Shown here: positions 11,583-23,715 of the stretch, piece after piece | Layout: the number at the start of each line of letters is the position of its first letter | How positions within the stretch are numbered: position 1 is the first letter of the stretch | Source: Gigantopelta aegis | Lineage: Eukaryota > Mollusca > Gastropoda > Neomphalida > Peltospiridae | DNA length: 64,000 nt | NCBI RefSeq assembly: GCF_016097555.1 | Contig: NC_054706.1 | Span: forward strand, 53,702,509 to 53,766,508 | Direction: 5' to 3' | Notes under the pieces: generated by a model | Databases searched by the model: none | Seen by the model: the letters and a program-made list of their open reading frames with translations, nothing else | What the model was told of the DNA's origin: nothing | Translations under genes and position numbers: made by a program

Positions 11583-11822
11583 GAAGGAAATGTTTTACTT
11601 AATGACACACTCAACACATTTTATTTACGGTTATATGGCGTCAGACTTATGGTTAAAGACCACACAGATATTGAGAGGAAACCCGCTGTCACCACTTCAT
11701 GGGCTACTCTTTTCGATTAGCAGCAAGTGATCTTTTATATGCACCATCCCACAGACAGGATAGTACATAGCACGGCCTTTGTTACACTAGTTGTGGAGCA
11801 CTGGCTGGAATGACAAATAGCC
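11583..11822 (-). mobile_element. SINE type A, 5'-truncated
   Basis: The head is missing, and a 14-bp target duplication cactctgattgaag lies at 11569-11582 and 11823-11836. Truncation at the head with an intact duplication is normal for incomplete reverse transcription. Confidence 0.88.
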
Positions 11823-11824
11823 CA

Positions 11825-12030
11825 CTCTGATTGAAGTCAGATCCTACAGTTCACCTAGTACTATCTGTTAACAGATCTGAATGACAAATAGCCCTCTGAT
11901 TGAAGTCAGATCCTACAGTTCACCTAGTACTATCTGTTAACAGATCTGAATGACAAATAGTCCACTCTGATTGAAGTCAGATCCTACAGTTCACCTAGTA
12001 CTATCTGTTAACAGATCTGAATGACAAAAC
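11825..12030. repeat. ~70-bp tandem triplication spanning a SINE junction
   Basis: Three copies begin at 11825, 11894 and 11965. Each contains both flanking DNA (cagatcctacagttcacc) and the last bases of the SINE (atgacaaatag). The duplication therefore happened after the SINE inserted. Confidence 0.88.
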
Positions 12031-12175
12031 CGTAAAACATGGTCAGGGTGGTATCTAGAACTGCTTAATGCAATCTAATGGACATTTGGCAAAATAGTGT
12101 CTGATTCCATGAATCGGTCTAGTGCCTCATCTTTAGGATGATAGCCACTCTATAGTAGATCCTTGACTGGAGATT
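12031..12175. mobile_element. Type E head-region fragment
   Basis: Shares acatggtcagg and tccatgaatc words with 17378-17580 and 63055-63190. Confidence 0.5.
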
Positions 12176-12332
12176 TTATCTCTCTTGCAATGTTAAATTC
12201 TGTATCCTGGTTACTTCTCATCATTAATACTCGGGCAAAAATTGTAATTTTCCATAATCCATATCCAACAAAATAAACACACATCCTGCTTTTTACCTGG
12301 AGTATTTTAAAAATATTGTTGTACCTGAACAT

Positions 12333-12428
12333 ATGCCTCCCGTGGTGCAATGGGCCCACTTACAGGGATTGATACCAGACCGACCGTGCATCAAGCGAGC
12401 GCTTTACCATTGGCCTATGTCTCGCCCC
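12333..12428 (-). mobile_element. SINE head I fragment
   Basis: Only the tRNA-like head and adjacent core survive (gaccgaccgtgcatcaagcg). Confidence 0.6.
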
Positions 12429-12459
12429 GAATATGAATAAATACATTTGGAATGACCGT

Positions 12460-12712
12460 TGGCCAAATTATTACAAATTTTGCTTTGCCATTAGAAGAAA
12501 CACTAAGTTTGAACGTACAAAATTATTTTAGACAAAAATAGCTATTAAGATACTATAAAGCTACAATGTCCAGAAATGCATTGGATATAGAGATATTTAT
12601 ATTCTAAGCAAGAAAATGTAAGTAAATTGTTATTTTAATAATGCAAAAATATTTTATCTGCTGAAGATCATTTAAAATGGCTACAAACTCAGGATATAGT
12701 TCCTACACAGCT
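12460..12712. mobile_element. Fragment of the TTAA MITE family
   Basis: Ends in atggctacaaactcagg, matching the right end at 46558-46573, and shares interior words with 43931-44110. Confidence 0.5.
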
Positions 12713-13230
12713 GGTTTTAGACTAGAGTATTTTAATTTTGTCTCAACAAAAGGAAATATTTCAAATGTCATTTGACTGACAGCGAACAAGCATGGCTAAA
12801 TCAATATGAGAACTAAGCAGGGGTCTGCGAAACTTTAATAAAAGATCTGGTGACAAGAAATACGCAGAAGCCAGCATTCTGTCTTGAAGTGCTCATGCAT
12901 GCAGTAAATCACTTCATATTTGCTGTCTAGACACCACATTATCTTGTTTATATGTGCATTATTTTTCTTTTGATATAATCATATTGCATTGCATTTACCA
13001 GCATGGTCTTATTGTGGATAAACAAAAACAAACAGTTCCCTGTTGCCAAAAGTAACGCTAGCAGACGGATAAATTGCAGACTTGAGGGATAAGAGGAGGG
13101 GAAATTCATGGGTGTGATCCACAAAGACTGGGGATTGGACCAGTCTGAAGTGGATAATGTGCGTCCATCTTGGGGATTATAAATAACAAGAGTGAAAAGG
13201 AACACACATGCAAAAAAATGTAGTTACATA
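12713..13230. other. No feature recognised
   Basis: Unique sequence. The 85-codon minus frame at 12948-13205 does not resemble a known family. Confidence 0.4.
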
Positions 13231-13235
13231 GAATA

Positions 13236-13555
13236 GAATAGATGTTTAACAATACCCCAGCACGAAAATACATCAGCTACTGGGTGTCAAAACTATGGTC
13301 AATGCAAACAAATAAAGTTGATGATCAACATCAATATAAAAATTCAACAATTAATTTAAAACGCAGTGTAAAAAACTGTGCAAAAAAATACAAATATCAT
13401 AAATAGGTAATATTAAAATTTAGAATAAAAGTCAGTATCACGTAAAAATTGTAATAAAAGTTCTGGATGGAATCAAAAGGATTCCATCACATTTCGTTGT
13501 CCAAATATATCTTTTCGAGTTTCTTCGAGATGCGTACACTCCACCAAAATGTAGT
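13236..13555 (-). mobile_element. Type E retroelement copy
   Basis: Carries the tail tgtttaacaataccccagca and the aatataaaaattcaa body seen at 5094-5375. The distal part differs, so it may be a subfamily. Confidence 0.6.
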
Positions 13556-14150
13556 TACAGTCACACAGGGTTCATTACATACTTTAATTCACATGATTAT
13601 TCAACTACCTGTAACACAATGTTTACTGTACGCTTAGTATTTTAAATAAGTTCTGCTACATTAAAGCAGAGACAGTTCTACATGAAGGGCAGACAACTAT
13701 TCTATGAAGGATACTTGTCAATTATTGACAATTTGTGAGGACAATATTCAACACTGATACTGACCAATAATTTGTTTTATTAAAGTACATATATTATCAT
13801 ATCAGAAAGTTTAGTACATTCATATTTTCTCTTTTTTTTTATCTTATTAAAAATATAATTGTGTGTGGTTATAGTTTTCTGCAAAATATGTTCTGACGAT
13901 CTTTGTGCGATGTGATAAGAACAGGAACATGGAATTAAACAAATCTCAGTGGTCAATATGATCTAATCAGATAGAATGGTCTGAGCGCAATAGCATTATT
14001 TATAGACTGCCATGTGACTGGTTTTTGACCAATCAGAATACAGATATATTCAAACTATGTAACAAATCATTTCAAATGATGGATAAACTCTTTATATGAG
14101 CAAACAACTACACAATTACATAATTTTACAAAATTGCAATCTTTCGAAAA
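13556..14150. other. No feature recognised
   Basis: AT-rich unique sequence without recognisable elements. Confidence 0.4.
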
Positions 14151-14151
14151 A

Positions 14152-14449
14152 GGGGGAGGGATGTAGCCCAGTGGTAATGCACTCGCTTGATACAGAGTCA
14201 GTCTGGAATTGATCCCCATCAGTGGACCAATTGGGTTATTTCTCATTCCAACCAATGCACCACAACTGGTATATCAAAGACCATGGTATGTGTCATCCTA
14301 TCTGTGGGACGGTCTATATAAAAGATCCCTTGCTACTAATGGGAAAATGCATCAGGTTTCTTCTCTAAGACTATATGTCAGAATTACCAAATGTTTGACA
14401 TCCAGTAGCAGATGATTAACAAATCAATGTGCTCTAGTGGTGTCATGTA
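14152..14449 (+). mobile_element. SINE type B, head I, near complete
   Basis: Head tagcccagtgg, core and tail are present. The 3' end runs into a poly-A and a (caaa)n tract to about 14500. Confidence 0.82.
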
Positions 14450-14499
14450 AAAAAAAAACCCCAAAACCCCAAACAAACAAACAAACAAACAATCAATCA

Positions 14500-15060
14500 A
14501 TCAACATGTGCTCATTGGTCAACTCTCACACCTAGGCTATTAATTAACAAATATATATATAGTTCACATACTGACCGTATTTCTTATGGATTTACTTCAA
14601 ATAGCCATTTCTTTGTCCAATACTTTTGAACTATTTTCACACATCCATTGCCATCAGTTGTCCATATAATCAATACTGATAGGAACTTCTTAATTGTTGT
14701 AATCTGATTATTAATATTTGTATGGTTTGCTAATAAATAGTGAACGTGGCCACCACGGTTCGTTGGGTTCAGAAAAACAGTATTTTCTCATAGATCCACA
14801 ATCAAGGTAAACAACTGATATGCTTTTCACAAATAGTTCACTTCACAAAAGCTTTGCTTTCCCACAAGAATATGAGACTCATGTTCCCATAAAGTTAATA
14901 CATCTTTATTTCTATATTTGAAAAAAAAAATCCACAATAAAATATTCTGAAAAAGATTAAATATTTAACAGGAATTAATTTTATAAAAAAAATTCTGTAA
15001 TAGTAACAAAGGATCTCTATTTGTTCTTTCTTAAATCACACGTGAAATGTTACCAAATGA
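14500..15060. other. No feature recognised
   Basis: AT-rich sequence with no recognisable gene or repeat. Confidence 0.4.
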
Positions 15061-15063
15061 CTC

Positions 15064-15393
15064 TGAAAAGGAAAGGAATATTTGTCAGCTATTAGGTACA
15101 TAGGCATCGAAGGAGGTTATATGGTGTCAAACATATGGTTATGAACCACACCATTATTGAGAGAGGAAACCCGCTGTCACCATTTCATGGGCTACTCTTT
15201 TCAATTAGCAGCAAGGGATCTTTTATATGCACCATTCCACAGACAGGATAGTACATACCACGGCCTTTGATATACCAGTCATGGTGCACTGGCAGGAGCG
15301 AGAAATAACTCAATGGGTCCATCAACAGGGATCGATCCTACACCAACCGTGCATCAAGCAAACACTTTACCACTAGGCTATGTCCCACACCTT
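15064..15393 (-). mobile_element. SINE type A, head I, old copy
   Basis: Tail, core and head are recognisable with many substitutions. A second short SINE-like scrap (gtgaagcactggctggaatg) follows at 15404-15432. Confidence 0.7.
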
Positions 15394-15433
15394 ATGATCA
15401 GTTGTGAAGCACTGGCTGGAATGAAAAATAACC

Positions 15434-16560
15434 CAGGCATCGAAGGATGCTAGTAACTAAGGGACAGGGGAGGGCAATTATTAATTTGTCTTTCAATGGC
15501 GGGATGTATATTCTGGCCACTTCAGCTTCAGAACAGGAGGCAGAAACAATATAAAAGATAAATAGCTGCTGATACCAGGTTTTTTCTTTTATATTCAAGA
15601 GTATCATGGAGTAATCAATAGTCACGCATGTCACTTTTATTTTTCTAAAGCTTGCAAGCACATATGCGAACAAGTGATGTGACATTTATCTACAAATGAA
15701 AAACCAACACTTCCTGTTCTGCTTACAGAATACATCTACAATGAAAAACATTTTGATAAGTGATTTACATATGTTTTTTCAAGAAAAAGACTGTTTTCAC
15801 TAATACCAAATACAAGGATCCAGAGACTGAAATTGCTAAACATGTAACAAGATTTCAGTGCACGTTTTACATAGTACGCCAAAAGTGGTTTTTATTTAAA
15901 ACCTGGCTTTGGCAAAAATGAATTCGGCAGTAGATATTAATAACACAGTGTGTTATATACAGCACTGGACCAACTATTTACGTAAATAATATTCATTTTA
16001 TTGCTTTTTGGTTACACATCTTTACTTTACTGTTTATCCGTATCACAGACTATTGATTACTCCAGAATATATATGTAACAATGACCATTTTTTTTATATA
16101 CACCACCAACAGGAATCATCATTAAGTTACTGTAGGTCACAGCCCTTCAATAAATAAGACATTTTGAGGTTTTTATTCACGTTATATTAGTCTTTGTTTA
16201 GAAAACAGTAACCCGAAATAAATAATTCAACATCAACTACACATCAACATAAAAAGTGTTTTAATACATCACAGGTTTGCGTGCTGTCTTGGGGCTGGAT
16301 TAGCATATTTATAGCACTACCGGGTTGCGTAATACAAAATTGATAGCACTGTTTTGTATGGATACAGATGTATCACATTGTACTTTTGCTGTATGATGAA
16401 ACATGCATGACTATAGCCTGGCATGGTTACTTTTTTATGTTTTGTTTAGTATGACATACCAATTCATTATGCAAGTTTCAGATATCACTACACAATTATA
16501 AAATAATTAACAGTAGCAAATATAAATAATGAAAATTTTGAAAACACAATGTTCCTTGTT
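15434..16560. other. No feature recognised
   Basis: The longest SINE-free stretch of the first 20 kb. The 95-codon minus frame at 15398-15685 lacks a recognisable family and partly reads SINE sequence. Confidence 0.45.
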
Positions 16561-16568
16561 TTAGTTTT

Positions 16569-16725
16569 TTTGTTTGCTTGTTCTGTTTATCGACATCACT
16601 GGAGCACAATGATTAATCAATCATCGGCTATTGGATGTCAAACATTTGGTAACTCTGAAATAAAGAGTCTTAGATTAGTAGCATTAGCAACAAGGGATCT
16701 TTTAAGTGCACTTTCCCACAGACAT
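16569..16725 (-). mobile_element. SINE type B, tail and part of core
   Basis: Reads from tgttctgtttatcgacatca to the core, where it joins a plus-strand type A tail fragment. Confidence 0.7.
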
Positions 16726-16812
16726 GACCCCCAATAACCGATCCGACACAAAATAACCGTAAATAAAATGGGTTGAGTGCGTCGTTAAATAAAACATTTC
16801 CTTCCTTCCTTT
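16726..16812 (+). mobile_element. Type A SINE tail fragment
   Basis: Contains accgtaaataaaatgggttg and ends cgttaaataaaacatttcct. Confidence 0.7.
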
Positions 16813-16814
16813 CC

Positions 16815-16876
16815 AATAACCGATGTGTATTTCTGTGCTGGGGTGTCGTTAAACATTAATTCATTCATTCATTCAT
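16815..16876 (+). mobile_element. Type E tail fragment
   Basis: Reads tgctggggtgtcgttaaac followed by (attc)n. It defines the E tail in its sense orientation. Confidence 0.65.
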
Positions 16877-16959
16877 TTCCCACAGATCCTACAATGTAAG
16901 CACCATAGGCGAGCACAACTGAGCTTAATCCCCCCCCCCCCACCTCCCCCATTTTAGAG

Positions 16960-17215
16960 TAAAGTTAAAGCTTGTGTTCTTTAACGATACCATTAGAGCA
17001 CATTGATTCATTAATTAATTGAGAGCTACTGGATATCAAACATTCAGTAAATTTAAACAGTCTTCAGCGGGAACCCCATAATGTTTCCATCAGCAGCAAG
17101 GGCTCTTTTATATGCACTCCCCCCTCCACAGACAGGACATCTAGCATATACAACATACATATATACCAGTTATGGAGTACTGGTTTGGATTGGAAAACAC
17201 CAAACCTCACGGGCA
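16960..17215 (-). mobile_element. SINE type B, old copy
   Basis: Tail (cattagagcacattgattca) and core are recognisable. The head is lost or too diverged. Confidence 0.6.
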
Positions 17216-17377
17216 GGTGATCTAAACTAACTCAGTTGTCTTAGAGTAAAATTTAAAAAACATGACATTTAATAATCAATTCTTAGTATTTACAAGACAG
17301 CAGAAAGCATGAATCAGGGAACATTACCTTAGAGTCTTCTTCGTCTAGACAAAAAAGTTAAGTACTGTATTTTATAA

Positions 17378-17580
17378 TCTGAATGACAAAACGGTCATCT
17401 GCAATCCATCCTATATCTCTACACAATGCAAAGCCAAATGGGGATTTAGCAAAAAGGTGGTTGATTCCATGAATCTCTGTTTAGTGTCCTGTCTGAAGGA
17501 GGACAGCCAGTTATGAAGTAATCCTTTACTGGACAATACATCCTTCCTGCACCGCTCAAGAGGACTGCCACTCCAAGACT
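17378..17580. mobile_element. Type E head-region fragment
   Basis: Contains ttccatgaatctctgttta and tcctttactgg, words shared with 63080-63160. Confidence 0.55.
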
Positions 17581-18170
17581 AGTTTACTAAATCAAAATTA
17601 TAGCACAGGACAGAACTCAATGGAATAAATAAATCTGTGATGATATGCACTCAAAAATTAGTTAAAACAGTCATGATATCAGGTGTTTGCAATAGGTGAT
17701 CATATCTTGCCCCACTGATAGCACTAGTCATGAGTACTGCACCACAGCTGGCCCCCTTAACTCTCTATAGATACGGCCCTGCAAACCTGACTGCTCTTGT
17801 ATGAAGGCAAGAGAAACGGTGTAAAAATGTGTCGAAAGACCAAACTACTTGGATCAATAAGAAATGAAGCAAATTAGCATTCTGATAAAACACCAAGTGG
17901 GAAGAGGTACTTAAGTGGCCAGATATGTACATTGGATTATTGTTTTGACCACGGCATTGGCAGTGACTGCATGATAAAATAGACTTCAAAATTCATACAA
18001 TGAACAAACATTTGTACGTGTAATATGGACCACTTTAAACACAGTAGAGTGTGCATGGTGGTCAGAATGTCATTACATGCAGTGTATGCCAGTTTGAACT
18101 ATTTTTAACCAAGACATTATGTTGTTAGAAAACTTTAGAATCTGTAGATTGGTGGTTCTAGATTTATGTG
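17581..18170. other. No feature recognised
   Basis: Unique sequence. The 74-codon minus frame here has no recognisable family. Confidence 0.4.
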
Positions 18171-18174
18171 TCTA

Positions 18175-18175
<1 letters not shown>

Positions 18176-18213
<38 letters not shown>

Positions 18214-18232
18214 GACACAGAGACACAGACAG
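18176..18232. repeat. (GACA)n microsatellite
   Basis: Ten or so GACA/CAGA units. Confidence 0.9.
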
Positions 18233-18682
18233 GCAGAAAGACGGAACATCTAAAACAAAAAAACCTCAGCATGTGCAACATGCTCTGTTTAAAAAAAACA
18301 GCAAATAAACTGTATGTTAAAAGCCATATGATAAAAAAAAAAAAAATTCTAATTAATTTCCATTATAATAGTTATAAACTTTTAATAGCCAGTTGTGAAA
18401 GGTTTGAATAGATATTTGATATGTCATGATTTATTATTTCACTAATGGTATGGTACTATTTGAAAACCAGGGCCATACTCAATGTTTGAATTATCTCAGT
18501 ATCACTCGATTCCAGAGTACATGGAATCTGAAGTGCCTGCCAGGTAGTTATCCCCCATTGGGGTCATACACTCAGGAGATACGCCCATAATCACACCTGT
18601 GAAACACAGTGTATGTTGCCTTATACATGTCCCCATTGAGACTAGCATAACAGTGTACTCACTCTAAATTGGAGTTGATACT

Positions 18683-18834
18683 GGAAGGAAAGAAGGACGG
18701 AAGGACGGAAGGAAGGAAGGAAAGAAGGATGGAAAGAGGGAGGGAGGGAGGGAGGGAGGGAGGGAGGGAGGGCGGGCGGGCGGGCGGGCGGGAGGGAAGG
18801 AAGGAAGGAAGGAAGGAAGGAAGGAAGGAAGGAA
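18683..18834. repeat. GGAA-GGGA-GGGC microsatellite grown from a SINE tail
   Basis: About 150 bp of tetranucleotides that change in blocks from ggaa through ggga to gggc and back to ggaa. It lies exactly where the ttcc-rich tail of the adjacent minus-strand type A SINE should be. Confidence 0.9.
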
Positions 18835-19085
18835 TGTCTTATTTCATGACTTACTCAACAGATTTTTATTACAGTTATGACATCGGACATTAAGGATCAC
18901 ACAAAAATGAAAGCAGAAACCAGCTGTTCGCACTTCATGGGCTATTCTTTTCGATTAACAGAAGGGTTTCTTTTACAGGCATCATCCCACAGGCAGTACA
19001 TACTTTGGCTTTTATCACCAACTGGGATTGATCCTAGATCAATCATGCATCAGGTGAGTGCGTTACCAATGGGCTACATCCTGTC
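18835..19085 (-). mobile_element. SINE type A with internal deletion
   Basis: Tail and head are recognisable. About 60 bp of the core (from the accacggcc word on) are missing. Confidence 0.7.
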
Positions 19086-19660
19086 TTTCAAATTGGTACT
19101 GGAATGAAAAATCCCCCATTGCCTCAGGTGGAATATTACGCCAATATCTATCAACTTGGAATTTGATAACAGTAAGGGCCCTGTAACTAAACAACCAAGA
19201 CCAGCTGACATATTAATTACCAGGTAGCATTATGTACAGGTATTCTAAACAAAAACAATATACAGTCAAATCAGTTTAATTGCATAGCCCCTGTGCATGT
19301 CAAATTTATGCTAATAACTGGTATAACCAATTATTCAATAGAGCCCCATTTCCAGATTATAACCAACGATAAACTTTACAAATGCCTTGTGGACAGTCTA
19401 TCTTACTCTTCACTGCAGAACACTGTCTGAATGCTGATACATGTATGCATTTCATTTGTTTATACATGCATTTTAAAATAATAATAAATAAAATAACAGT
19501 ATAAATGTTGTAAGATTAAAAAAAAAAAGTCAGTTCTGTGCAGCCGAATAACATGCAAATAACCAATTTATGCTATAAACCAGTACTAGCAAAACAAAAG
19601 CCGATAACCACGCTTAGTAAAAGGATTCATCATAATAAACAAGCATTCTCAAAGTACTGC
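19086..19660. other. No feature recognised
   Basis: AT-rich unique sequence. Confidence 0.4.
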
Positions 19661-19664
19661 TAAA

Positions 19665-20090
19665 ACAATTAATGTCCCCTCCCGGTCCAACACATTTTCA
19701 TATTTCCTAAGTTCAAGAACCATAACTCTGTGAACAATGGGTAAATCAACATCAAAGTCAAATCTGATATGTAACAGTACATGATAAAGATATACACAAA
19801 AATTCCTCTCAATATCTTGAGGTATTGCAAAAAAACACTAAAAAAAACCCAGAAAACAACTTTCGTATCTCTGAAGTCCAACGACCATAACTTTGTCAAA
19901 AATGGATATATTACTTTATCTGTGACAGTAAGTGATAAAAGCTACACACAAAATCTTAGTTCAATATTTTGATGCATTGTGAAAATAATGTCTGCTAAAC
20001 TGTATGTGGGACAGTCGGACGGAAAGACAGATGGACATAAGGATGAAGACAAAACCTACAATCCCCTCTAGTTGGAACCAGTAGGAGAAT
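19665..20090. repeat. Two diverged copies of a ~190-bp dispersed repeat
   Basis: Both halves contain ccataactctgtgaacaatgg-like and tgataaagatatacacaaa-like words (copies at about 19690-19820 and 19865-19990). They are followed by ggacagtcggacggaaagac. This looks like a fragment of a dispersed repeat; no frame is conserved between the copies. Confidence 0.55.
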
Positions 20091-20199
20091 AATAATAATA
20101 CGAGTTACAAGGAATTACGGATTATCTGTCTCGAGTGAAATTAATGTTGTCAGTCACGAGCTTTAGCTTTAACGTTAATTTCATGAGTATCGAGTGGGT

Positions 20200-20490
20200 T
20201 ATTGTATTTATTACCCATAGTGTAAATAGTTTAGAAACTTAAACTTTAAATTTCTTACATGACACAAACTATATAATATACAAGATGTGAAAGTCTAAGG
20301 AAACTGATGACGTCACTATAAAGAAAAGCAATGACGTCAAAAGCTATCTTTAGGTACATTCACTGTTGTTTGTAAAATCTCATCAACGAGAGACTTGACA
20401 GTCGAGGAAACCAATGGCGTCACCAAACTAACGACAGATAAAAACTACATTCACCCTTATCTCACTGCCCATATGGGTAATAAATAATAA
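20200..20490. mobile_element. Small inverted-repeat element with CRE motifs
   Basis: The words tatttattacccata (about 20204-20218) and its reverse complement tatgggtaataaata (about 20472-20486) bracket ~270 bp. Inside are two exact tgacgtca motifs (20308-20315 and 20332-20339) and a related ggcgtcacc near 20416. The superfamily is not clear. Confidence 0.5.
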
Positions 20491-20548
20491 TAATACACTG
20501 TAAGTCAAAAAAATATATTACAGTGTTGGGACAAGTACTCGTTACTTT

Positions 20549-20580
20549 GGTGGGGGGGGGGGGGGGGGGTTCTTTTTTTT
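20549..20580. repeat. Poly-G followed by poly-T
   Basis: About 20 G in a row, then a T tract. Confidence 0.95.
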
Positions 20581-20813
20581 TATTGTCGGTGGTGACATTG
20601 GTTAAAATATAATCTGTCAAATAATGATTGCACTATACATGTAGATCTGATATATTTTTCACTTTAATATCTTGTTATGGTTTACAGTGTTAAAAATAAT
20701 AGTTATTAAGGATAAATAATAATACGAGTAAAATTAATAGTTACATGGCTGTTCCAGAAATAATCAAATAATGTATTTTCTTTTAATCCACGTTTTATCA
20801 CCACTGCATACAC

Positions 20814-20845
<32 letters not shown>

Positions 20846-20940
20846 TGAAATCAATAGTGAAACATACATTAACACTGAGATGGATACATCAAACCAAAAT
20901 TGATAGAGAAGAAATTATGGTTACCATGACTGCCATCAGA

Positions 20941-23715
20941 AACGAAAAAGAAAGAAAGAAAGAAAGAGAGGAAGCGGGAAAAAAAGGAAGGAAAGAAGGA
21001 GAGAATAGGAAGGATGGAATGAAGGACTAATGGCAGGAAGAAAAAGAACGAAAGAAAAAGGAAGGAAGGAAGGAATAGAAAGAAAGAAGAAAAGAAAGAA
21101 AGAAAAGAAAGAAGAGGGGGAAAAGGAAGGAAAGAAGGAGAGAATTGGAAGGAGAATGAATGAAGGACTAATGACAGGAAGAAAAAGAACGAAAGAAAAA
21201 GAAAGGAAGGAAGGAAGGAATAGAAAGAAAGAAGAAAAGAAAAAGAAAGAAAGAAGAAAGAAAGAAAAAAAAGAGGGGGAAAAGGAAGGAAAGAAGGAGA
21301 GAATAGGAAGGATGGAATGAAGGACTAATGGCAGGAAGAAAAAGAACGAAAGAAAAAGAAAGGAAGGAAGGAAGGAATAGAAAGAAAGAAGAAAAAGAAA
21401 GAAAGAAGAAAAGAAGAAAGAAAGAAAGAGGGGGAAAAGGAAGGAAAGAAGGAGAGAATAGGAAGGATGGAATGAAGGACTAATGGCAGGAAGAAAAAGA
21501 ACGAAAGAAAAAGAAAGGAAGGAAGGAATAGAAAGAAAGAAGAAAAGAAAGAAAGAAAGAAGAAAAAAAAAAGGGGGAAAAGGAAGGAAAGAAGGAGAGA
21601 ATAGGAAGGGAGGAATATGAATGATTGTTGGAAGAAAATACTTAAATGGCATGTAATAGAATTAAATAAAGAAGAAGAAAAGAACGACAAAAGAAGAAAG
21701 AAATTAAGGAAAAGAAGGAATAAAGGAAGGAAGGAAGGAAAGAAGAGAAAACGAAAAGAAAGTAAAAAAAAAAGAAAGAGGGGGATAAAAGGACAGAATG
21801 AAAGAAAGGAGAGAATAGGAATGAATGGAGAATGAAGGACTAATGGCAGGAATAAAAGAAACGAAAGCAAAAAGACCTTAAGGAAGGGAAAAATAATAAT
21901 AGAAAGAATGACAGAAAGAAGAAGAAAGAAAGAAAGGAAGGGAATAAAAAGGAAGGAAAGAAGGATAGATAATAGGAATGATGGAATGAATTACTAATGG
22001 CAGGAAAAGAAAAGAAACGAAAGAAAACTAAAGGAAGGAAGGAATAGAAAGAAAGACAAAAGAACAATGAGAAATAAAAGAAAGAAGAAAGAAATGAAAG
22101 AAAAAAGAAAGAGAGGGTAAAAAGGTAAGGAAAGAAATAGTAGGATGGAATAATGACTATGGGAATGAAGAAACTAACTCAAAAGAAATAAGAAAGAAAG
22201 GAAGGAAGGACTCTAGGAATAGAATAGAAAATATAAAGAAATAATAAAGAAAGAATAAAAGAAAGAGGGGAATTAAATAAAAGAGGGAAAGAAGGTGAAT
22301 AGGAATACTATGGAATAATTACTAATGGCAACGAAAGAAAAAGAACGAAAGAAAAAGAAGGAAGAATAAATAGAAATAAAGAAGAAAGATAAATAAAAGA
22401 AAGATCAAGAAAAGAAAGAGGGGGAAAAAGGAAGGAAAGAAGGAGATAATAATAGGATGTTATTTGCAACGGAATGACTAATTGCAGTAAGAAAAATACC
22501 GACTAAATAAAAAGGAAGGAAGGAATAGAAAGAAAAGAAAAGAAGAAAGAAAGAAAGAAAGAAAAGAAAAGAAAAGGGGGGAAAAACTAAGGAAAGAGTA
22601 GATAAGAATAGGAAGGATTTAATTAAGACTAATTTCAGGAATAAAAAGAACGAAAGAAAAAGAAAGGAATTAAGGAAGGAATTAATAGAAGGGAATATAT
22701 AAAGAAGAAGAAATAAAGAAAAAAAAGAAAGAAATAAGTTCAAGAAGAGAAAGATAATATAGGAAGAAAGAAGTTATAGGACTTAATTGAATAAGAATAA
22801 GGCTTAAGAACAGAAAGGAAAAAAGAAAGAGTAATAATTAGAGGAGAAAAGAAAGATATATAACTAAGAGGGGGACAAGAAAAATAAGAAAGAAAGAAAG
22901 AAATCAATGATGGGTAATGGCAGGAAACAGAACGGAATAGTAAGTAGAAGGATATTACTTCCTAATAGACAAGAATGAAATAAAAATAGAAAGGAAGAAA
23001 AATGAAATGAAGAAAAAGTAAGATATGAAGAAGAAAAAAAAGAACAAAAGAAGATGGAAAAGAAGGAAGGAAGGAATAGACATATGAGAAAGAAATGATT
23101 TAATTAATTACGAAGAAATTAAAGACAAGAAGAAAAGAAAATAATGAAAAATTAAGAAGGAAGTAATTAAATGAATAAAAAGGAAGGAAAGAAATAAAAT
23201 AAAGTTGAAAAAAAGTAATGAATAAAAAAAAATTTACTAAAATAAATAAAAAAATAACGAAGAAAAGAAATAAAAAGGAAAAATAATTATATAAAAGAAA
23301 GAAAAAAAAATAAGAAATAACGAAAGAAAGAAAAAATAAAATTTAAATTAAGAAAATAAACTAAATGATTAATAAAAAAAAAAAACTAATTTCATTAATA
23401 AAAATAACTAAAGAAAAATAAAGAAACAAATAAAATCTAAATAAAAAAAAAAAAAAAAAATAACAGAAATAAATAGAAAGAAAGAAAAACAAAAAAATAA
23501 GGTAAAAATATAATGACAATAATTATGAAAGATAATTTAATTAATTAAAAAATGTTCTAAGTAAAAAATAACTAAATAACGAAAAAAGAAAAGAAAAATA
23601 AATAAAGAAAAGAAGGAGAGGAATAAAAAATAAAGAAATAAAGAAAAAAGAAAGAAGCAAGAACTAAAGAAATAAACTAGGAAGAAAAGAAAGATTAAAT
23701 AATTATGATTTAAGG
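20941..23715. repeat. 2.8-kb polypurine tract with ~150-bp higher-order unit
   Basis: The plus strand is almost only A and G. A longer unit with the landmark ggcaggaagaaaaagaacg recurs near 21030, 21173, 21329 and 21483. More degraded forms follow near 21845, 21995, 22325 and 22630. The unit decays rightwards into AT-rich sequence. Frames of 238, 181 and 112 codons read from the minus strand are only Phe/Ser/Leu runs. Confidence 0.93.

Noticed and set aside
20936-22743. Phe/Ser/Leu-rich membrane-like proteins on the minus strand and Lys/Glu-rich proteins on the plus strand
   Set aside because: They come from the polypurine tract, have no start context or domain, and occur in several overlapping frames.
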